The notes below the pieces were generated by a model. That model was given only the letters and a program-made list of their open reading frames with translations. It searched no databases and was not told where the DNA came from. Of a stretch of DNA of 21,195 bases, positions 19,379-21,195 are shown one piece after another; the stretch's first letter is position 1; each line of letters begins with the position of its first letter. The position numbers were made by a program, and so were the translations under genes. The stretch comes from an uncultured Collinsella sp. (GTDB lineage Bacteria > Actinomycetota > Coriobacteriia > Coriobacteriales > Coriobacteriaceae): NCBI GenBank assembly GCA_902489295.1, contig CABTZM010000011.1, positions 1-21,195 of the forward strand, read 5' to 3'.

Positions 19379-19828
19379 TTAGATGAGAGGGGTTTCCTCA
19401 CCTGCAGGTTCAGGGTCGCTCCACATAAAACCATCGCCGGCACCCATGCCCTCATAGAGCACGTATGCCGAAAAACCGCTCTCGAGCGTGGTTTCGAAGA
19501 AGCTCACAAGCAGGGCGTCGTGATAGCCGCCGTCAATTTCGACACAACCGGTATAGCCGATGGCATAGCGGGCGATGCGGCCCAGCCCCTCGTCCTTAAG
19601 ACCCATCTTGTGCTCGGAGATAAAGTTGGTGGCAGCCTCGAGGCATGCCTCCTCGCCATCTTCGTCGAGCGCGGCCAGATAGCGGTTGGAAGCAGCGTCC
19701 TCGATCGCCACAACTACGCCCGGATTCTCGCCGGCGGCAAGGTCGTCCAAGAATGCACCAATCAGGTCACACACCATGGCGTCGAGCTCGGCGGAGACGT
19801 TACCGGCGTCTTGCATATCCTGTGCCAT
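19379..19828 (-). CDS. Acidic protein of unknown function
   Basis: 149 residues, not recognised. Strongly acidic, with no signal peptide or membrane segment, so probably cytoplasmic. Features include a hydrophobic strand (GVVVAIEDA), a stretch with ARYAIGYTGCVEIDGGYHDA and a C-terminal tail rich in Glu, Pro and Gly (SDPEPAGEETPLI). The start at 19828 has GGAAGG eight bases upstream. It lies 30 bases after the two-helix membrane protein, so it is in the same unit as the bifunctional-nuclease-domain gene. No function can be proposed. Confidence 0.78.
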   Translation of the reverse strand: MAQDMQDAGNVSAELDAMVCDLIGAFLDDLAAGENPGVVVAIEDAASNRYLAALDEDGEEACLEAATNFISEHKMGLKDEGLGRIARYAIGYTGCVEIDGGYHDALLVSFFETTLESGFSAYVLYEGMGAGDGFMWSDPEPAGEETPLI

Positions 19829-19858
19829 CTTTAGACCTTCCCATCGAGTCTGGCGTCG

Positions 19859-20248
19859 TTACAGTTCTTGTGCCTCGGCAGCGATCTTGGCGGCAGCGTC
19901 GCGGGCGCGCATCATATCCATCGCGCGCTTGTCGAGTACCTTGATCTGGTTGGTCAGCATTACTGCATCGACCACACCCCAGATTACCAAGCCTATTGAA
20001 ATCGAAAACCCAAGCGCACCAACTGTACCACGAAGGCGCGAGCAGATTGCCGCGACAAGGGCGGAGACGACAACCATCTTGATAAACGAGCCGCGGCGCT
20101 CGCGAAGCGTGCGGGCCTGCGTCACATAGGCAATGCGAGCCGCCTCGGATGCCTCCGAGCGCATCTGGGCCTCGCGCGCAATGGCCGCCGCCTCAGCCGA
20201 GATACCGCCGGCCATCAGCGAACGCTCCGCAACCCGTCCGCCCCGCAT
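19859..20248 (-). CDS. Small two-helix membrane protein
   Basis: 129 residues, not recognised. An Ala/Glu/Arg-rich helical N-terminal half (EAAAIAREAQMRSEASEAAR) is followed by a hydrophobic pair at about 56-69 and 77-97 (MVVVSALVAAIC; ALGFSISIGLVIWGVVDAVM) and a charged C-terminal helix. The ATG at 20248 follows the upstream stop with no gap (TAAATG), so it probably depends on translational coupling, since no ribosome site precedes it. An alternative ATG at 20215 has a weak GCGGAG upstream; if used, the protein is 11 residues shorter. Confidence 0.75.
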   Translation of the reverse strand: MRGGRVAERSLMAGGISAEAAAIAREAQMRSEASEAARIAYVTQARTLRERRGSFIKMVVVSALVAAICSRLRGTVGALGFSISIGLVIWGVVDAVMLTNQIKVLDKRAMDMMRARDAAAKIAAEAQEL

Positions 20249-20749
20249 TTAGAAATCATCGGGGGAGAGCGTATGGACGAACTCGTCGAACTTCTCGAAC
20301 TCCTGCTCGTCGTCGACATCCTCGGCGTGGGTGGAAACAGTGCCCAGGCGATTCATGATGTCGTCCTCCACAAACATGGGGGCATTGCTGCGCACGGCAA
20401 GGGCAATGGCGTCACTGGGGCGGGCGTCGATCTTGCGCTCCTCGCCATCGGCCAGTACGACGATCGTCGCGTAGAACACCGGCGGCTCGGCGCGAACGAT
20501 CTCGATGCGCTCGAGCTTGGCGCCCAGGGCGTCAACGGTATCGAGCAGCAGGTCATGGGTGATCGGGCGCTCGGCGCGGCCGCTATCGATGCCGCGGCTG
20601 ATGGCAGCAGCTTCAAACGAACCAGTCTGAATGGAAAGGGAACGCAGCGGCGCGGGCGAGTCCGATTTGCTGCTGCGCTCACGAAGTACGATAAGCGATG
20701 GCACGGGACCGGCGGCCATGACGATGGTCTCTATGTCGACACGAACCAT
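20249..20749 (-). CDS. Bifunctional nuclease (BFN/DUF151) domain protein
   Basis: 166 residues from the ATG at 20749, chosen because GGAGGTGTTCC lies directly upstream; the frame extends ten codons further without a ribosome site. The family core is FYATIVVLADGEERKIDARP (about 92-111) running into SDAIALAVR, the hallmark of the BFN domain. The domain has been tied to DNase/RNase activity in plants, but the role of bacterial members is unclear. The C-terminal 35 residues are acidic (EDVDDEQEFEKFDEF). It is the first of three genes read leftward and its stop touches the next start. Confidence 0.9.
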   Translation of the reverse strand: MVRVDIETIVMAAGPVPSLIVLRERSSKSDSPAPLRSLSIQTGSFEAAAISRGIDSGRAERPITHDLLLDTVDALGAKLERIEIVRAEPPVFYATIVVLADGEERKIDARPSDAIALAVRSNAPMFVEDDIMNRLGTVSTHAEDVDDEQEFEKFDEFVHTLSPDDF

Positions 20750-20839
20750 GGAACACCTCCGGTACGTAGCGGTTAACACGCGGCAGCCCGCCGCATTGAA
20801 TAGCTATACTACCCAAACTTTCGCACAGCACACAAAATC

Positions 20840-20878
20840 AAAGTAGTTAATTTGGGACGGGGCTTTTTTGACTACTTT
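20840..20878. repeat. Hairpin element with GGGACGGGG loop (copy 3)
   Basis: AAAGTAGT (20840-20847) pairs with ACTACTTT (20871-20878); with one T-G pair and AA/TT the stem reaches 11 bp. The loop contains TGGGACGGGG (20853-20862), the same 10-mer as at 4384-4393. A competing pairing joins GGGGCTTTTTT (20859-20869) with AAAAAAGCCCC (20890-20900), which reaches into the tRNA terminator. Confidence 0.7.
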
Positions 20879-20888
20879 CAGTAGGTAA

Positions 20889-20919
20889 GAAAAAAGCCCC
20901 GAGGCAACGCCCCAGGGCT
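20889..20919 (-). terminator. Intrinsic terminator of the tRNA cluster
   Basis: An 11-bp stem including two G-T pairs (20895-20919, loop GTT on the transcript strand) is followed by at least six T (20890-20895). It lies 15 bases after the CCA end of tRNA-Ile. Confidence 0.9.
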
Positions 20920-20933
20920 CTTCACGGTTTTGA

Positions 20934-21010
20934 TGGTGGACCTGACAAGATTCGAACTTGTGACCTCCCGGTTATCAGCCGGACGCTCTAACCAACTGAG
21001 CTACAGGTCC
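20934..21010 (-). tRNA. tRNA-Ile (anticodon GAT)
   Basis: 77 nt with encoded CCA. Acceptor GGACCTG/CAGGTCC, D-arm TAGCTCAGTTGGTTAGAGC, anticodon loop CTGATAA, T-arm GTTCGAATC. Reads AUC and AUU. Last tRNA of the cluster before the terminator. Confidence 0.98.
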
Positions 21011-21014
21011 ATCA

Positions 21015-21090
21015 TGGTGGAGGTTAGGGGGATCGAACCCCTGACCTCAGGCTTGCAAAGCCCGCGCTCTCCCAGCTGAGCTAAACCCCC
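21015..21090 (-). tRNA. tRNA-Ala (anticodon TGC)
   Basis: 76 nt with encoded CCA. Acceptor GGGGGTT/AACCTCC with the G3-U70 pair that identifies alanine tRNA, and anticodon loop TTTGCAA. It lies four bases upstream of tRNA-Ile (20934-21010), so both come from one transcript. There is no adjacent rRNA in the window. Confidence 0.98.
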
Positions 21091-21101
21091 ACGGAGACAG
21101 T

Positions 21102-21146
21102 AATAAACACCCCAGCGGCGACTCGGCTCTCGCTGGGGGGTTTATT
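21102..21146 (-). terminator. Terminator-like hairpin between tRNA-Ile and tRNA-Ala
   Basis: AATAAACACCCCAGCG (21102-21117) pairs with CGCTGGGGGGTTTATT (21131-21146), 15 of 16 pairs, 13-nt loop. On the minus strand the descending arm ends GTTTATT, so its T-run is imperfect. Only 11 bases separate it from the 5' end of tRNA-Ala, leaving no room for a promoter between them. Partial termination or RNA processing is therefore as likely as full termination. Confidence 0.55.
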
Positions 21147-21157
21147 GCGAAAGAAAG

Positions 21158-21195
21158 TGGTGGACCTGACAAGATTCGAACTTGTGACCTCCCGG
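21158..21195 (-). tRNA. tRNA-Ile (anticodon arm outside window), second copy
   Basis: The 38 bases to the window edge are identical to the 3' half of the tRNA-Ile at 20934-21010, including the encoded CCA, T-arm and part of the variable region. The anticodon lies outside the window but GAT is expected. Partial only because the window ends. Confidence 0.9.

Noticed and set aside
20934..21195. Spacer of an rRNA operon
   Set aside because: tRNA-Ile and tRNA-Ala often lie between 16S and 23S genes, but here a strong terminator follows and no rRNA sequence is present in the window.

Overview
The window is 21.2 kb of high-GC bacterial chromosome. Gene content and style point to an actinobacterium of the class Coriobacteriia, most likely Collinsella or a close relative. 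This is inferred from the long-branch but clearly bacterial housekeeping proteins, TTG starts behind strong Shine-Dalgarno sites, tRNA genes that encode CCA, and GGGAC-type intergenic palindromes that I associate with that group. No database search was possible. No phage, IS transposase, CRISPR array or rRNA gene is visible.

Layout, left to right. Positions 1-4236 (minus) hold carA-carB, the two subunits of carbamoyl-phosphate synthase; carB is cut by the window edge. Positions 4458-7215 (minus) hold a half-size ABC exporter followed by a single-pass membrane protein, closed by a strong terminator. A perfect 38-bp inverted repeat (7246-7357) separates this unit from a Nudix hydrolase and purD (7368-9389). 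Upstream lie purA (9508-10794) and dnaB (10888-12279), then the conserved rpsF-ssb-rpsR-rplI operon (14192 down to 12504) with its own promoter and a hairpin leader. A 0.5-kb gene-free stretch leads to two plus-strand tRNA-Ser genes (14697-14926), each with its own terminator. After them comes a 0.4-kb gene-free region made largely of hairpins, including a tRNA-Ser-like structured element (14992-15127) and a long palindrome (15170-15238).

Positions 15352-17293 (plus) carry a TRIC/UPF0126 membrane protein and a secreted or membrane beta-helix (bactofilin-like) protein. From 17423 to 20749 (minus) there is typA/bipA and, upstream of it, a three-gene set: a bifunctional-nuclease-domain protein, a small two-helix membrane protein and an unrecognised acidic protein. 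The right end (minus) is a tRNA cluster: Ile-GAT (partial), Ala-TGC, Ile-GAT, then a terminator.

Functionally the window is nucleotide supply (carAB, purA, purD, with a Nudix enzyme), replication (dnaB, ssb) and translation (S6, S18, L9, TypA, five tRNAs). The most unusual material is between the genes. At least three hairpins with unrelated stem sequences share a loop core GGGAC(A/G)GG, and each lies just downstream of a minus-strand intrinsic terminator. Related GGGAC palindromes form the 38-bp inverted repeat. They look like one family of mobile or structured elements and are the best candidate here for something undescribed.
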